The translations under genes and the position numbers were made by a program. 64,000 bases of DNA, from assembly GCF_009371975.2 (NCBI RefSeq), contig NZ_VIKT02000013.1:1-64000 (forward strand). The letters run 5' to 3'. The stretch is from Microcella pacifica (lineage in GTDB: Bacteria > Actinomycetota > Actinomycetes > Actinomycetales > Microbacteriaceae). Positions 24,728 to 34,387 of the stretch are shown here, one piece after another. Within the stretch, counting starts at the first letter, position 1, and each line of letters opens with the position of its first letter. The notes under the pieces are model-generated. The model had not been told where the DNA came from and ran no database searches. It saw only the letters and a list, made by a program, of their open reading frames with translations.

Positions 24728-26158
24728 ATGGATCTCGACGACATCGCCCTGTTGTGGGAACGACACCCTGCCTGGCGGCTCCTGCGTGCCCGCAATGCGC
24801 CCCTCGTGCTGTCCTTCCTCGGCGAGTACTTCGTTGAGAATAACCGCGGGGCCACCCCGGCAGGTCGCCTTGTCACAGCACTCGACGACTATCTCTACAG
24901 CGTGCACCGCGCCGAGCCCGACCGGTACACCGCGAACCCTTCGACCTACCTCGACGATTGGGCTGGTCCCGAATCTGGATGGCTGCGCGCCTACTATCCG
25001 GTCGGTTCAAACGAAGTGCACTACGAAGCGACCCCGGCCCTGCAGAAAGCCCACGCGTGGGTCGAGAATCTGCGCAGCAGATCGTTCATTGGCACCGAAT
25101 CTCGACTGCAGACCGTAGTGGAACTGCTGCGTCAGATCGTGCGCGGCTCAGAAACCGACCCCGACAGCCGCATCGCCGAACTCGAACGCCGCCGTGACGC
25201 CCTCGATGCCGAGCTGGCCCAAGCCCGCCTCGGCAACTTCTCCGTACTCGACGATGCGGCCTTGCGGGACCGCTACCAGCAGGTGGCCTCCACCGCCCGA
25301 GACCTGCTGAACGACTTTCGCGAGGTGGAGGAGAACTTTCGCACCCTCGACCGCTCGGCGCGAGAGAAGATCGCGAGCTGGGAAGGCGGCAAGGGAGATC
25401 TGCTGGCTGAACTTCTGCGTAGCCGAACCGACATCACGTCCTCCGATCAAGGCCGTAGCTTTCAAGCGTTCCACGACTACCTTCTGTCGGAGGGCAGTCA
25501 AGACGAGCTCGCGCACCTCATCGCCACCGTTCAGAGCATCCCCCAGATCGTGCCCGACCGACGACTGCGCACCGTGCACCACGACTGGTCTGAAGCCGCA
25601 GAACGCACTCAGCAGACCGTGCGAACGCTCTCGGAGCAGTTGCGCCGCTTTCTGGACGACCAAGTGTGGATCGAGAACCGGCGTGTCATGGAGCTGGTTC
25701 GCGCCGTCGAAGCGGCCGCACTCGACGTGCGCGAGCAGGCACCACGAGACATTGGCCTTACCGTCGATGCGCCAGGGGTGCCCATCGTTCTTCCCATGGA
25801 ACGGCCCCTCTACGACACACAGCCAGAATCGATCGTGGACAGTATGCTCGCGCCCGACGACGATTCTGAATCAGAGCTCGACAATCTGTTCGCGCAGCGG
25901 TACGTCGATACCGCGCGATTGGCGCGCAACATTCGCGCCATAGTGCCGCCACGCACCGCGGCAGCGCTCGACGACATCATTAGGCTCTACCCAGTGCAGG
26001 ACGGTGTGGCCGAGATACTCGGCTACCTGACACTCGACGACGGCGACATCGACATCGACATCGACATGGGTGACCGCGAGATGATCATCGACTACACGAC
26101 CCCAGACGGCGAATCGAAACGAGTGCTCTTGCGGAAGGTCACGGTGACCAGATCATGA
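24728..26158 (+). CDS. jetA: Wadjet protein JetA (DUF3375)
   Basis: 476 residues from ATG 24728, where family similarity starts (MDLDDIALLWERHPAWRLLR). An in-frame ATG at 24689 would add 13 residues. The segment NAPLVLSFLGEYFVE is typical of DUF3375, the kleisin-like subunit that bridges the JetC ATPase heads. The central part (LEERRDAL-like heptads, about 140-300) is coiled coil. Close to the end is an Asp-Ile repeat (DIDIDIDMG). First gene of the four-gene jetABCD operon with ATGA overlaps. Wadjet systems recognise and cut closed-circular plasmid DNA. Confidence 0.92.
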   Translation: MDLDDIALLWERHPAWRLLRARNAPLVLSFLGEYFVENNRGATPAGRLVTALDDYLYSVHRAEPDRYTANPSTYLDDWAGPESGWLRAYYPVGSNEVHYEATPALQKAHAWVENLRSRSFIGTESRLQTVVELLRQIVRGSETDPDSRIAELERRRDALDAELAQARLGNFSVLDDAALRDRYQQVASTARDLLNDFREVEENFRTLDRSAREKIASWEGGKGDLLAELLRSRTDITSSDQGRSFQAFHDYLLSEGSQDELAHLIATVQSIPQIVPDRRLRTVHHDWSEAAERTQQTVRTLSEQLRRFLDDQVWIENRRVMELVRAVEAAALDVREQAPRDIGLTVDAPGVPIVLPMERPLYDTQPESIVDSMLAPDDDSESELDNLFAQRYVDTARLARNIRAIVPPRTAAALDDIIRLYPVQDGVAEILGYLTLDDGDIDIDIDMGDREMIIDYTTPDGESKRVLLRKVTVTRS

Positions 26159-26748
26159 GAACAGCCGACGAGCACGCCGTCGCGAGCGCGATCATCCTGC
26201 TCATGAGGGAAGTCGTGTATCGAGAACTCGCCTCCCACGAGAAGGCCTGGCAGACGCTTGACCGACACCGTTCCGCCGTGGTCGATCACTTCGCCAGGAT
26301 CGGCATCGACGTGATCGTCGACGACGTCGAAGGCTACGCATATCTGAGCACGCGAGAACCAGAGGAAGGCGAAGAGCCCCTCCCCCGCCTCGTGCGGCGG
26401 CGCAGCCTCACCTACAACGTCAGTCTGCTGCTCGTCCTCCTGCGCAAGCGTCTCATCGAATTCGAGGCGAGCGGAGAGGACGGCACGCTTGTTCTGACCC
26501 GTGACCAGCTCATCGACACGATGCGCGTCTTCCACGCCTCGTCAAGCGACGAAGCACGAGTGGTCGACCAGGCCGATCGAACCATCTCGCAGGTCGCCGA
26601 CCTCGGGTTCCTTCGCGAGCTTCGCGGGCAAACGGGAAGGTGGGAGGTGCGTCGCATCCTCAAGGCATACATCGACGCTCAGACACTCGGAGACTTTGCA
26701 AGCCGACTCGCCGACTACGCCGGGGCAACCAAGGAGGGCACTGCATGA
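26155..26748 (+). CDS. jetB: Wadjet protein JetB (DUF4194)
   Basis: 197 residues, MukE-like winged-helix subunit. Order of segments fits DUF4194: helical start (SAIILLMREVVYRE), a beta hairpin (DVEGYAYLSTRE), RRRSLTYNVSLLLVLLRKRL and a final winged-helix block (VADLGFLRELRGQTGRWEVRRILKA). It binds the kleisin JetA in the JetABC motor. Start and stop both overlap neighbours by 4 bp. Confidence 0.92.
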   Translation: MRTADEHAVASAIILLMREVVYRELASHEKAWQTLDRHRSAVVDHFARIGIDVIVDDVEGYAYLSTREPEEGEEPLPRLVRRRSLTYNVSLLLVLLRKRLIEFEASGEDGTLVLTRDQLIDTMRVFHASSSDEARVVDQADRTISQVADLGFLRELRGQTGRWEVRRILKAYIDAQTLGDFASRLADYAGATKEGTA

Positions 26749-29700
26749 GCGAGACGCTCTTCTCCGCCCTCGACGCACCGTCGCCCACGCACCACAACAC
26801 GGGGTATCGATTGCATCGCATCGAAGTCTTCAACTGGGGCACGTTCGACAAGCACGTCTTCTCGATCAGCCCACAAGGGCAGACCTCCCTGCTCACGGGA
26901 GACATCGGTAGCGGCAAGTCGACGCTCGTCGACGCCATCACGACCCTCCTCCTGCCCGCCCACCGCATCGCCTACAACAGGGCCGCCGGTGCTGAGGCTC
27001 GTGAGCGCACCCTCCGCAGCTACGTCGAAGGTCACTACAAGTCGGAGCGCAACGAGACAACCGGAGCGTCCCGACCCGTCGGCCTCCGCGATGCCCGCTC
27101 GTACTCAGTCATACTCGGCGTATTCGCGAATGAGGGCTTCGGCGAGCGGATCACGATCGCGCAGGTCTTCCACCAGAGAGACCGCTCCGGTCAGCCGGAT
27201 CGCTTCTTCGTCACCGCCTCCGAAGCCCTCTCCATTGGTTCAGACTTCGCCGACTTCGGTTCCGACCTGAAGGCGCTACGCGCAAGACTGCGCTCCCGAG
27301 GCGCCGACATTGACACAACGTTCCCTGACTACCACCGTCGCCTGCGTCGCCTGCTCGGCATCAGATCTGAACAAGCAATGGAACTCTTCCACCAGACCGT
27401 CTCCATGAAGGCCGTCGGCAACCTCAACGACTTCGTTCGGGGCCACATGCTGGAGCCCACCGAGACGCGCACGCGAGTGCGGGCCATCGTCGACCACTTC
27501 GACGATCTGGTGAAAGCACACGACGCTGTGCGCATCGCCACCGAGCAGCTTGACGTGCTCACACCGCTCATCGCTGCAGCCGACCGCTACGAAGATGCGG
27601 GCGCCCGGCATGCCCAGTTCACCGATCAGCGCAGTGCCCTCACCCCCTACATGGCAGAACGAGTGCGAGAAATCCTTGCGCGCGACATTGCCTCACGCTC
27701 ACACGAGCTGTCAGAACTCGCAGCTCGCACCGCCGACCTCTCCTCAGCACGCGCGGCACTCGTACCGGTGCGTGATCGGCTCACGCTGGAACGCGGGGGC
27801 GTCGGTGGCGACAGGCTTCACGAGCTGGAAGTCGAGATACGACGAGCGACCGCTGAGCGCGACGAGCGCGCGGAACGCAGACGACGGTACGACGAGCTCG
27901 TAGCGGATGCCCTGCTCGAGCGCGTCGAGGATGCCCATGGTTTTCGCGCCACCGTCGAACAGTCGACGCGGCGGCGCGAGCGCCTCGACCACGACCGCGC
28001 GTCACTCACCTCGCGCCGTGAGCCGCTCATCGAGCTTCGCTTCGACGTTCGGCGAGCCCACGACGCCGCGCAGCGCGAGATCGAAAGCCTCAGTACCCGG
28101 CGCAACAACCTGCCCGCTGACCTCGACCGCGTGCGACGTTCAGTCTGCGACGCCCTCTCGCTCGACCCAGAGGAGATACCGTTCGCGGGCGAACTGCTTG
28201 CCGTGCTCCCCGCATACTCTGCGTGGCGCGGTGCCGCCGAACGAGTGTTGCGTGGCTTTGCCCTGACCATGCTTGTGCCCCAGCAGCACTACGCGACCGT
28301 CTCGCAGTGGGTCAACGACAATCGACTCAATGCGCGCCTGGTGTACCGACGAGTACCCGAACGGAGAGTGCGTGCGATGCCCGCGGCGCTCAGTGGTCGC
28401 CGACTCGTCGACGTGATCGATATCGAGCCGGGCAGCTTTGCCGACTACCTCGCTGCTGAACTCGCACGGCGGGCCGACCACGTGCTCACTGAATCGGTCG
28501 ACGAGCTTCGACGCGAAGACCGGGCGGTGACCCTCGAGGGGCTCGTGCGAGAGGGCGAGCGTCACGAGAAGGATGACCGGCGTCGCGCCAGCGACCCTCG
28601 CACATGGGTGCTGGGGCGAGGAAGTGAGCAGAAGATCGCGGCACTTGGAGAGGAACGCGACGCATGCGCCATCGACCTGCGCAACCTTGACGCCGACCTG
28701 GTCACGCTCGATGTCGAGACAGAAGCCCTCGCCCGGCTCGGTGGTGTGCTCGCCGCACTCGGCCAATACCATTCTTGGTCAGAGATCGACACCGTGCAAG
28801 CCGACACTGCACTCGAGACGCTGCGAGCCGAGCACGAGAGACTGGTTGCAGGGTCTCACGAGCTCGCCGCCCTCGACGCCCGAATCGCGGAGGTCGAGGC
28901 AGAGGATGCGGGGCTGGCGGCCGAAGCCCACGAGGTTGCCGCTCGCATAGGAGCCGCGCGTGAAGCCGTTGCATCGATGACCGCGCGAGACGACGCAGAA
29001 GCAGACGCCATCAGTCTGATGGGCACTGACGTGATCGAACGCGCACGCCAGCACTACCCTGCCCTCGCCGACAGCGTCGAACAGGCGAACGCACGCACCG
29101 TGGAGGACTGCGATCGACTGCGTACGAGCATCACGAACACCCTCACGAGCGCGATCGACCGAGTGCAGCGCGAGATGAACGGCTACACCACGAGCATCCA
29201 GCAGCAGATGGGGGAATTCCTGCGTCGGTGGCCAGCCCATCGCGCAGACCTAGACGCCGACGTTCGCTCGATCTCAGCCTTTAGGGCACTGCATGAATCT
29301 GTGCTTCGCGATGATCTGCCACGGTTCGAAGCTGAATTTCGCCACCAGCTCACCACCAACGCCTTGCGCGAGCTTGCGCAGTTCAACGCCTGGTTGCGCC
29401 GCAGCGCCGACGACATACGCACGCGTGTCGACGTCATCAACGACGCGCTCGCCGCGATCGACTACAACCCCGGCCGTGTTATCGTGCTTCTCGCCGAGCC
29501 CACCGTCAACCAAGAAGTCAAACAGTTTCGCGCCGATCTGCGCGAAGCCACGAGCGATGCACTCGCCTCCGATGACGGAACGATCGACGCCGAACGACGA
29601 TTCGAGCAGATACGTCTTCTCATCGAACGCTTCAAGGGTCGCGAAGGGCATGCCGACAGCGACCGGGCTTGGCTGCAGCGCGTCACCGACGTGCGCAATT

Positions 29701-30116
29701 GGTACACCTTCTCCGCGAGCGAGCAAGATCGCCGCACCGGCGAAGAGTTCGAGCACTACACCGACTCCGACGGAAAGTCCGGTGGGCAGAAAGAGAAGCT
29801 CGCCTACACGATCCTTGCCGCATCCCTTGCCTACCAGTTCGGGCTTCAGTGGGGCGTGGAAAAGTCACGAGACTTTCGTTTCGCCGTCATCGACGAGGCA
29901 TTCGGTCGCGGGTCTGACGTCTCAACCCGCTACGCGCTCGACCTCTTCGCCAAGCTCGGGCTGCAGTTGCTCATCATCACCCCCCTGCAGAAGGTGCACA
30001 TCATCGAGCCATACGTCAGCACCATCGGGTTCGTCGACAATCCGACCGGAGCCGCCTCGAGGGTGCACACGCTCACCATCGAAGAGTTCCGAGAACGGCA
30101 GAGGACGCCCGGGTGA
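26745..30116 (+). CDS. jetC: Wadjet SMC-like ATPase JetC
   Basis: 1123 residues from ATG 26745 (overlapping the jetB stop); an upstream in-frame ATG at 26640 lies inside jetB and is rejected. SMC/MukB layout: Walker A GDIGSGKST (52-60), long coiled coils with a hinge-like middle (FALTMLVPQQHYATVSQWV), and near the C-terminus the ABC signature SGGQKEKLAY and Walker B FAVIDEAFGRG. The motor extrudes DNA loops, and cutting depends on JetD. No frame disruption was found over 3.4 kb. Confidence 0.95.
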   Translation: MSETLFSALDAPSPTHHNTGYRLHRIEVFNWGTFDKHVFSISPQGQTSLLTGDIGSGKSTLVDAITTLLLPAHRIAYNRAAGAEARERTLRSYVEGHYKSERNETTGASRPVGLRDARSYSVILGVFANEGFGERITIAQVFHQRDRSGQPDRFFVTASEALSIGSDFADFGSDLKALRARLRSRGADIDTTFPDYHRRLRRLLGIRSEQAMELFHQTVSMKAVGNLNDFVRGHMLEPTETRTRVRAIVDHFDDLVKAHDAVRIATEQLDVLTPLIAAADRYEDAGARHAQFTDQRSALTPYMAERVREILARDIASRSHELSELAARTADLSSARAALVPVRDRLTLERGGVGGDRLHELEVEIRRATAERDERAERRRRYDELVADALLERVEDAHGFRATVEQSTRRRERLDHDRASLTSRREPLIELRFDVRRAHDAAQREIESLSTRRNNLPADLDRVRRSVCDALSLDPEEIPFAGELLAVLPAYSAWRGAAERVLRGFALTMLVPQQHYATVSQWVNDNRLNARLVYRRVPERRVRAMPAALSGRRLVDVIDIEPGSFADYLAAELARRADHVLTESVDELRREDRAVTLEGLVREGERHEKDDRRRASDPRTWVLGRGSEQKIAALGEERDACAIDLRNLDADLVTLDVETEALARLGGVLAALGQYHSWSEIDTVQADTALETLRAEHERLVAGSHELAALDARIAEVEAEDAGLAAEAHEVAARIGAAREAVASMTARDDAEADAISLMGTDVIERARQHYPALADSVEQANARTVEDCDRLRTSITNTLTSAIDRVQREMNGYTTSIQQQMGEFLRRWPAHRADLDADVRSISAFRALHESVLRDDLPRFEAEFRHQLTTNALRELAQFNAWLRRSADDIRTRVDVINDALAAIDYNPGRVIVLLAEPTVNQEVKQFRADLREATSDALASDDGTIDAERRFEQIRLLIERFKGREGHADSDRAWLQRVTDVRNWYTFSASEQDRRTGEEFEHYTDSDGKSGGQKEKLAYTILAASLAYQFGLQWGVEKSRDFRFAVIDEAFGRGSDVSTRYALDLFAKLGLQLLIITPLQKVHIIEPYVSTIGFVDNPTGAASRVHTLTIEEFRERQRTPG

Positions 30117-31279
30117 GCGACCCCGAGCGCTGGACGACGCCTTCTGACATCGCCGCGGCCGTGCGGCAGCGATGGAGAGATGGTGAACTGCTGCGCGCCT
30201 ACGTGGCGCAACAGCAGTTTCCCCGCATCGAAGTGGCCCTGCGCGGGCCCGTCGCCGCCGACCTCGGTGTGCACTTCGACGCCGCCCGCACCTGGGCAGA
30301 CTCCGTGCGACGAGCCTCCCGCGACGGTCGCGGCTTCGACATCGTTCATGGGCGCATCGGGGGACGACTTGCCGGCGCGACCGACATTCCCACGCGGGCC
30401 GTGGTATCCCGCTACGAGCAGGCGTGGGCCCTCCTCGGTGTCGCAGACCAGGCAACAGTGTTCGCATCAATGCTCGACGCCGCGGTCGACACCCCGAGAG
30501 CCCGCACCTGGGCACTCTCCTCACCCGTCGCCGCCATCGCGCTCGCCGCCGAGTGGACCACCATGCTCGCAGCGTGCGCCTGGCTCGACACCCATCGCGA
30601 CACCGGCCTCTACGTGCGGCAGGCCAGCGCGCCGGGAGTCGACACCAAATTCATCGAGCGCCACCGCCGCGTGCTGGCCGCCATGCTCGACGTGCCGGCG
30701 GGCAAAAGGTCATTCGAGGTGGCACTTGGTCTTGCCATCAAACCCTCAACGGTTCGCCTGCGCTTCGACCCTGCGGTGATGGGAATGCCTCGTGGCCTCA
30801 CCGAAGCTGTCGTCAGAACCGACGAACTGAACCGCCTCACCGTTCGAGCGCGACGTGCCCTCATCGTCGAAAACGAGATCACCTACCTCAGTGTGCCCGT
30901 TGCAGCGGGTTGCGTCGTGCTCTGGGGTAAGGGCTACGAGGTCGATGAACCAGCATCACTGTCCTGGCTGAACGACATGGAGGTCGACTACTGGGGCGAC
31001 CTGGACACTCACGGCTTCAGCATCCTCAACAGAGTGCGAACGCGTCTGCCTCACGTCACATCGGTGCTCATGGATCGAGAGACGCTCCTCGCTCACCAAC
31101 TCCACTGGAGTCACGAGAGCTCGCCCACGAGTGCCGCACTGCGCCAGCTGAATGGCGAGGAGGCTGCGCTGTACTCGGACATCGTCACCGACCGCTACGG
31201 GCAGGCCATTCGACTCGAGCAAGAACTCATCAATTGGGAGTGGGCCACTCAGCGCATCACCGAGAGCGGGCATGCGTAG
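30113..31279 (+). CDS. jetD: Wadjet nuclease subunit JetD (DUF3322/DUF2220, Toprim)
   Basis: 388 residues, GTG start overlapping the jetC stop. The C-terminal Toprim-like domain, related to topoisomerase VI A, has the acidic site: ENE at 253-255 and WGDLDTHGF at 294-302, with the DxD aspartates present. The N-terminal DUF3322 part carries arm and winged-helix elements that contact JetABC and DNA. All key residues are present, so the whole system looks functional. Confidence 0.94.
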   Translation: MSDPERWTTPSDIAAAVRQRWRDGELLRAYVAQQQFPRIEVALRGPVAADLGVHFDAARTWADSVRRASRDGRGFDIVHGRIGGRLAGATDIPTRAVVSRYEQAWALLGVADQATVFASMLDAAVDTPRARTWALSSPVAAIALAAEWTTMLAACAWLDTHRDTGLYVRQASAPGVDTKFIERHRRVLAAMLDVPAGKRSFEVALGLAIKPSTVRLRFDPAVMGMPRGLTEAVVRTDELNRLTVRARRALIVENEITYLSVPVAAGCVVLWGKGYEVDEPASLSWLNDMEVDYWGDLDTHGFSILNRVRTRLPHVTSVLMDRETLLAHQLHWSHESSPTSAALRQLNGEEAALYSDIVTDRYGQAIRLEQELINWEWATQRITESGHA

Positions 31280-31357
31280 GCCGCCTCGACTCCGCATGAC
31301 CCCAGAAGCCGCTCGACGCTCGAACCGAAGTAGCGACGATCCCGAAACAGCGGAGCA

Positions 31358-32632
31358 TTACCTGCTGAGCTGCACCACCATCCTCTCCTCGTGGGCGATC
31401 GCCTGCTCCACCAGGTCGGCGAACTCGTCGAACGTCGCTTCCTTGTCGGTGCTGTCGGTGCTGTCGGTGTTGCCTGTGCTGCCTGCAGCCGCCGTGTCGG
31501 CCACCCGGGCCCAGCACTCCCCCGCCGCGTCAGCTTCGCGGGCCGCCTCGCGCCACGACTCGCGCTCCGCCGCGGGCAGCAGCTCGGCCGCCTCGCGCAG
31601 AAACTCGGCGAACAGCGGGCGCGTACCACCCGGCGCCGTGTGAACCCAGGTGAGGCACTCGGCGAGGCGGAGCATCCCGACCTCAAACGAGCGCGCGTCG
31701 CCGAAGCGGCGCCGCCAGCCGGCCTTCGTGCGGTCGTCGCGCAGCTCGGTCGCGAGCTTGCGCATGCCGCTGAGGCCGAAATTGCTGTCGAAGGCGTGGT
31801 GGATCACCGGCCCCGTCAGGTGCGCAACGGTCGTGGCGACGGATGCTCGCACGGCGTCGGGGGTGGGCGACGCTTCCACAACTTCGGAGTGGAAGCCTCC
31901 ACCATCGGCAGGGTCTGCACCCACCCCGGTATCGGCGCTCAGCGGCGCGAGCGTCTCGATCGCGAACCGACCATTCTTGTGGAGCGCCCACGCGGTGGCG
32001 AGCTCGTCGGCGGAGAGCGTGTGCATCTCACCGTCGGCGTCGTCGATCAGGTAGGCACCCGCCTCGGGCCCGCGCGTGACGACCACCGGGTAGGGGTCGG
32101 CGGCCTCCGCCGCGCCGAGCGGGCCCTCGGGAATCTCGTGCCAGGGCAGACCGCCTCGACCGACCGTGATCCAGGCCGGGGAGGTCTCCAGCGTCGCGTC
32201 GAGCTTGTCGAAAGCCGCCTTCGCGGACGACGAGGTGACGATGCGGTGCTCCACCGCGGGGGACGCCGCGTTGAGGTGGGCGGTGACCGCCTCGAGCCAC
32301 GGCTGCGGGTGATGCTGCGCGACAATCGTCAGCATCGGGTGCTCGACCTGCTTGTACTGGAAGATCGCGTAGAGAAAGCCGATGCCGCCGCCGAGACCGC
32401 ACGCCATCGGCTCGCTCACCGGCAAACCCGCCGCGGCGAGCATCGTGCGGGCCAGGGCGGAGACTCGGTGCTGCGGCGCGGCCGGCGCGGGGCGCGGGCG
32501 GCTGTCGGTGACAGTGTCAGTGCTCGCGTCATCGCGGGCGCTGAGAACGTGCCGCAGCGCGGTCGTGTACGCCTCACCGGTGCGCTGCATGCGCTCGCGC
32601 ACGAGGCGCTTCAGGTGACGGTGCTCGGTCAT
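31358..32632 (-). CDS. BtrH N-terminal domain / DUF4872-like protein
   Basis: 424 residues from ATG 32632, chosen for AAGGA 8 nt upstream; an earlier in-frame start at 32716 adds 28 unlikely residues. A short N-terminal block (HLKRLVRERMQRTGEAYTTA) precedes a BtrH_N-like domain with PMACGLGGGIGFLYAIFQYK (about 100-119), a papain-like fold with a putative nucleophilic cysteine in ACGLGGG. The C-terminal half resembles DUF4872. In butirosin synthesis BtrH transfers an acyl group, but no aminoglycoside genes are nearby, so the substrate is unknown. A 26-bp repeat (31871-31896) lies in frame in the linker. Convergent with jetD. Confidence 0.75.
   Translation of the reverse strand: MTEHRHLKRLVRERMQRTGEAYTTALRHVLSARDDASTDTVTDSRPRPAPAAPQHRVSALARTMLAAAGLPVSEPMACGLGGGIGFLYAIFQYKQVEHPMLTIVAQHHPQPWLEAVTAHLNAASPAVEHRIVTSSSAKAAFDKLDATLETSPAWITVGRGGLPWHEIPEGPLGAAEAADPYPVVVTRGPEAGAYLIDDADGEMHTLSADELATAWALHKNGRFAIETLAPLSADTGVGADPADGGGFHSEVVEASPTPDAVRASVATTVAHLTGPVIHHAFDSNFGLSGMRKLATELRDDRTKAGWRRRFGDARSFEVGMLRLAECLTWVHTAPGGTRPLFAEFLREAAELLPAAERESWREAAREADAAGECWARVADTAAAGSTGNTDSTDSTDKEATFDEFADLVEQAIAHEERMVVQLSR
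31871..31896. repeat. Copy of the 26-bp dispersed repeat, inside the BtrH-like gene
   Basis: Identical over 26 bp to 40216-40241. Core CTTCCACAACTTCGGAGTGG. In the gene it encodes FHSEVVEA in a low-complexity linker. Confidence 0.7.
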
Positions 32633-32947
32633 GATGGGTCCTTCCGCGGTCGTGCGCCGGGCATCCCGCACCCACCTGGCGCCCACCGCTGAACGGATGC
32701 CCGTCACCGGGCTCATCAGACTGCGAGGCCCTCCGCGAGAACATGATTCCCTCTGCCCCCGCGGGGTCGACGCGTGCGGGGCGACGATCAGGGGGTTCGG
32801 CGTGCGGAGCCGCCGACGTCAGAATACGGCGTCGAGCGGGCGGGCGGCAAGGTCGGCCGGTTCTCGTCGACGGGCGCGCCTCCTCCCCAGCTCTCGCTAG
32901 AGCACCCTCCTCACCACCACTCGTCTCCGTGGCTCCACTGTCGGTGG
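32633..32947. other. Divergent intergenic region, no gene seen
   Basis: About 315 bp between the BtrH-like and DUF222 genes. Frames here are open only because of GC content. It presumably holds both promoters. Confidence 0.4.
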
Positions 32948-32963
32948 TCGAAGGTATGTTCGA
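32948..32963 (+). promoter_or_regulatory. LexA-like SOS box upstream of DUF222/HNH gene
   Basis: TCGAAGGTATGTTCGA differs at one base from the mycobacterial/actinobacterial LexA consensus TCGAAC-N4-GTTCGA. It lies 40 bp before the chosen ATG. LexA sites are known upstream of the related 13E12 repeat genes of Mycobacterium tuberculosis, which supports the call. Confidence 0.65.
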
Positions 32964-33003
32964 ATCGATCAGAAGCCGTTCTCGTCGACAAGGGAGGTGC
33001 ATC

Positions 33004-34377
33004 ATGACCGCAATCGCTTCCGCGCTGCGCTCTGCGGTGGATGCCCTTGCCGCCGTTCCTCGTGACATCGCGCCGTATCGCGCTCTCGATGACGTCGAGC
33101 TGCTCGACCTCACCCGCCTCGCAGCCGACGAGGTGCGCCTGGCGCAACTGCACGTGTCCCTCTTGGCCGGGGAGATCGCCCGACGCTCCGCCCCCGAACT
33201 CGGCCACGCAGGCCTCGCGCAACGTACCGGGCACCGCACCCCCGAAGAGATGGTGCGCGTCACCACCGTCACCCGCGTCGCCGACGCCCGCACCGCCGTG
33301 AGGGTGGGGTCGTCCGTGGGCGCTGAGACGCCCACGCCGCTCGGGGAGGCCGTGCTGTCCGGGCGCGTGAGCGTGGCCGTTGCTGACGCGGTGCGCACCG
33401 GTCTCGGCCGGCCCGGCGGTGGCGTGACGGAGTCTGTGCTGGACGAGGCCGCCGGGGTGCTCCTGGAACGAGTCTCGGGGCTCGACGCCGACCGCGCCGC
33501 CCGCGAGGCCCGCGCCGTGCGCGACGAACTCGACCTGGACGGCATCGCCGAACGAGAACAGGCCCGGCGCGAGCAGCGCTCCTTCCGCCTCGGCAAGCGC
33601 GCCGACGGCATGGGCTACGCCCACTGGGTGCTCGACCCTGAAACCTTCGCCGTCGTCAGCGACGTCTACGACCGCATCACCTCACCGCGACGCAACGAGC
33701 CGCGCCTTCAGAGCGAGGGCGAGCACGAGGGCGAGGGCGAGCACGGCGGGCAGGGTTCCGCGCATCCCGCCTTCGACGACGACCGCACCCCCGAGCAGCG
33801 CGCGAGCGACACCATCGCCGAACTGCTGCGCCAGGGTGTCGCCGCCGACACGTCCCAGCTGCTCGGTGATGGGCCCATCGGGGTGCGCATGATCGTCGCC
33901 GCCCACACCCTGCAGGAACGCCGCGGCCGCGGCTGGATCGAGGGCCACCCCGACGCCATCTCCGTCGAGACAGTGGAACGTCATGCATGCACCGCCGGCA
34001 CCATCACCCTCACCGTCGACGGGCACCCCGACAATGCCGGCCAGCCGCTCAACCTCGGCCGCGAGCGCCGCCTGTTCAGCCGCGCCCAACGCCTCGCCCT
34101 CGCCGCCCGCGACGGCGGCTGCCGCTGGCCCGACTGCGAACGGCCACCCTCCTGGTGCGAAGCCCACCACATCGAGCACTGGCACCGTGACCGCGGCAAA
34201 ACAGACATCGCCGTCGGGCTGCTCTTGTGCCGCCACCATCACCTCCTCGCCCACAACAACGGGTGGGAAATCGAGAGAGCCGGGCCCAGCTACCGTCTCA
34301 TCCCACCCGACCAGCGCGCGGACGCCATCGACATGCCCAGCCGCAGCCCCGCACTGCACGACGCCCTGAGCGCCTGA
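33004..34377 (+). CDS. DUF222 / HNH endonuclease domain protein (13E12-like)
   Basis: 457 residues from ATG 33004 with GGGAGGT 8 nt upstream; an earlier in-frame extension to 32743 is rejected. The N-terminal DUF222 (about 20-280) is typical (LLDLTRLAADEVRLAQLHVS). The C-terminal HNH domain has paired cysteines and histidines, RDGGCRWPDCERP and CEAHHIEHW, then CRHHHLLAHN. Such multicopy actinobacterial genes often carry group or mobile features and may be mobile nucleases. A Glu-Gly-His repeat (EGEHEGEGEHGG) sits between the domains. Expression probably rises with DNA damage via the SOS box. Confidence 0.88.
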   Translation: MTAIASALRSAVDALAAVPRDIAPYRALDDVELLDLTRLAADEVRLAQLHVSLLAGEIARRSAPELGHAGLAQRTGHRTPEEMVRVTTVTRVADARTAVRVGSSVGAETPTPLGEAVLSGRVSVAVADAVRTGLGRPGGGVTESVLDEAAGVLLERVSGLDADRAAREARAVRDELDLDGIAEREQARREQRSFRLGKRADGMGYAHWVLDPETFAVVSDVYDRITSPRRNEPRLQSEGEHEGEGEHGGQGSAHPAFDDDRTPEQRASDTIAELLRQGVAADTSQLLGDGPIGVRMIVAAHTLQERRGRGWIEGHPDAISVETVERHACTAGTITLTVDGHPDNAGQPLNLGRERRLFSRAQRLALAARDGGCRWPDCERPPSWCEAHHIEHWHRDRGKTDIAVGLLLCRHHHLLAHNNGWEIERAGPSYRLIPPDQRADAIDMPSRSPALHDALSA

Positions 34378-34387
34378 TGCCCGCGAC

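Noticed and set aside
26640-26744. Extended start of jetC
   Set aside because: The upstream ATG lies inside jetB; the ATG at 26745 overlaps the jetB stop like the other genes of the operon and begins the conserved protein.
31391-32692. Plus-strand ORF opposite the BtrH-like gene
   Set aside because: Antisense shadow with no motif; the minus-strand product has a recognised domain and a ribosome site.
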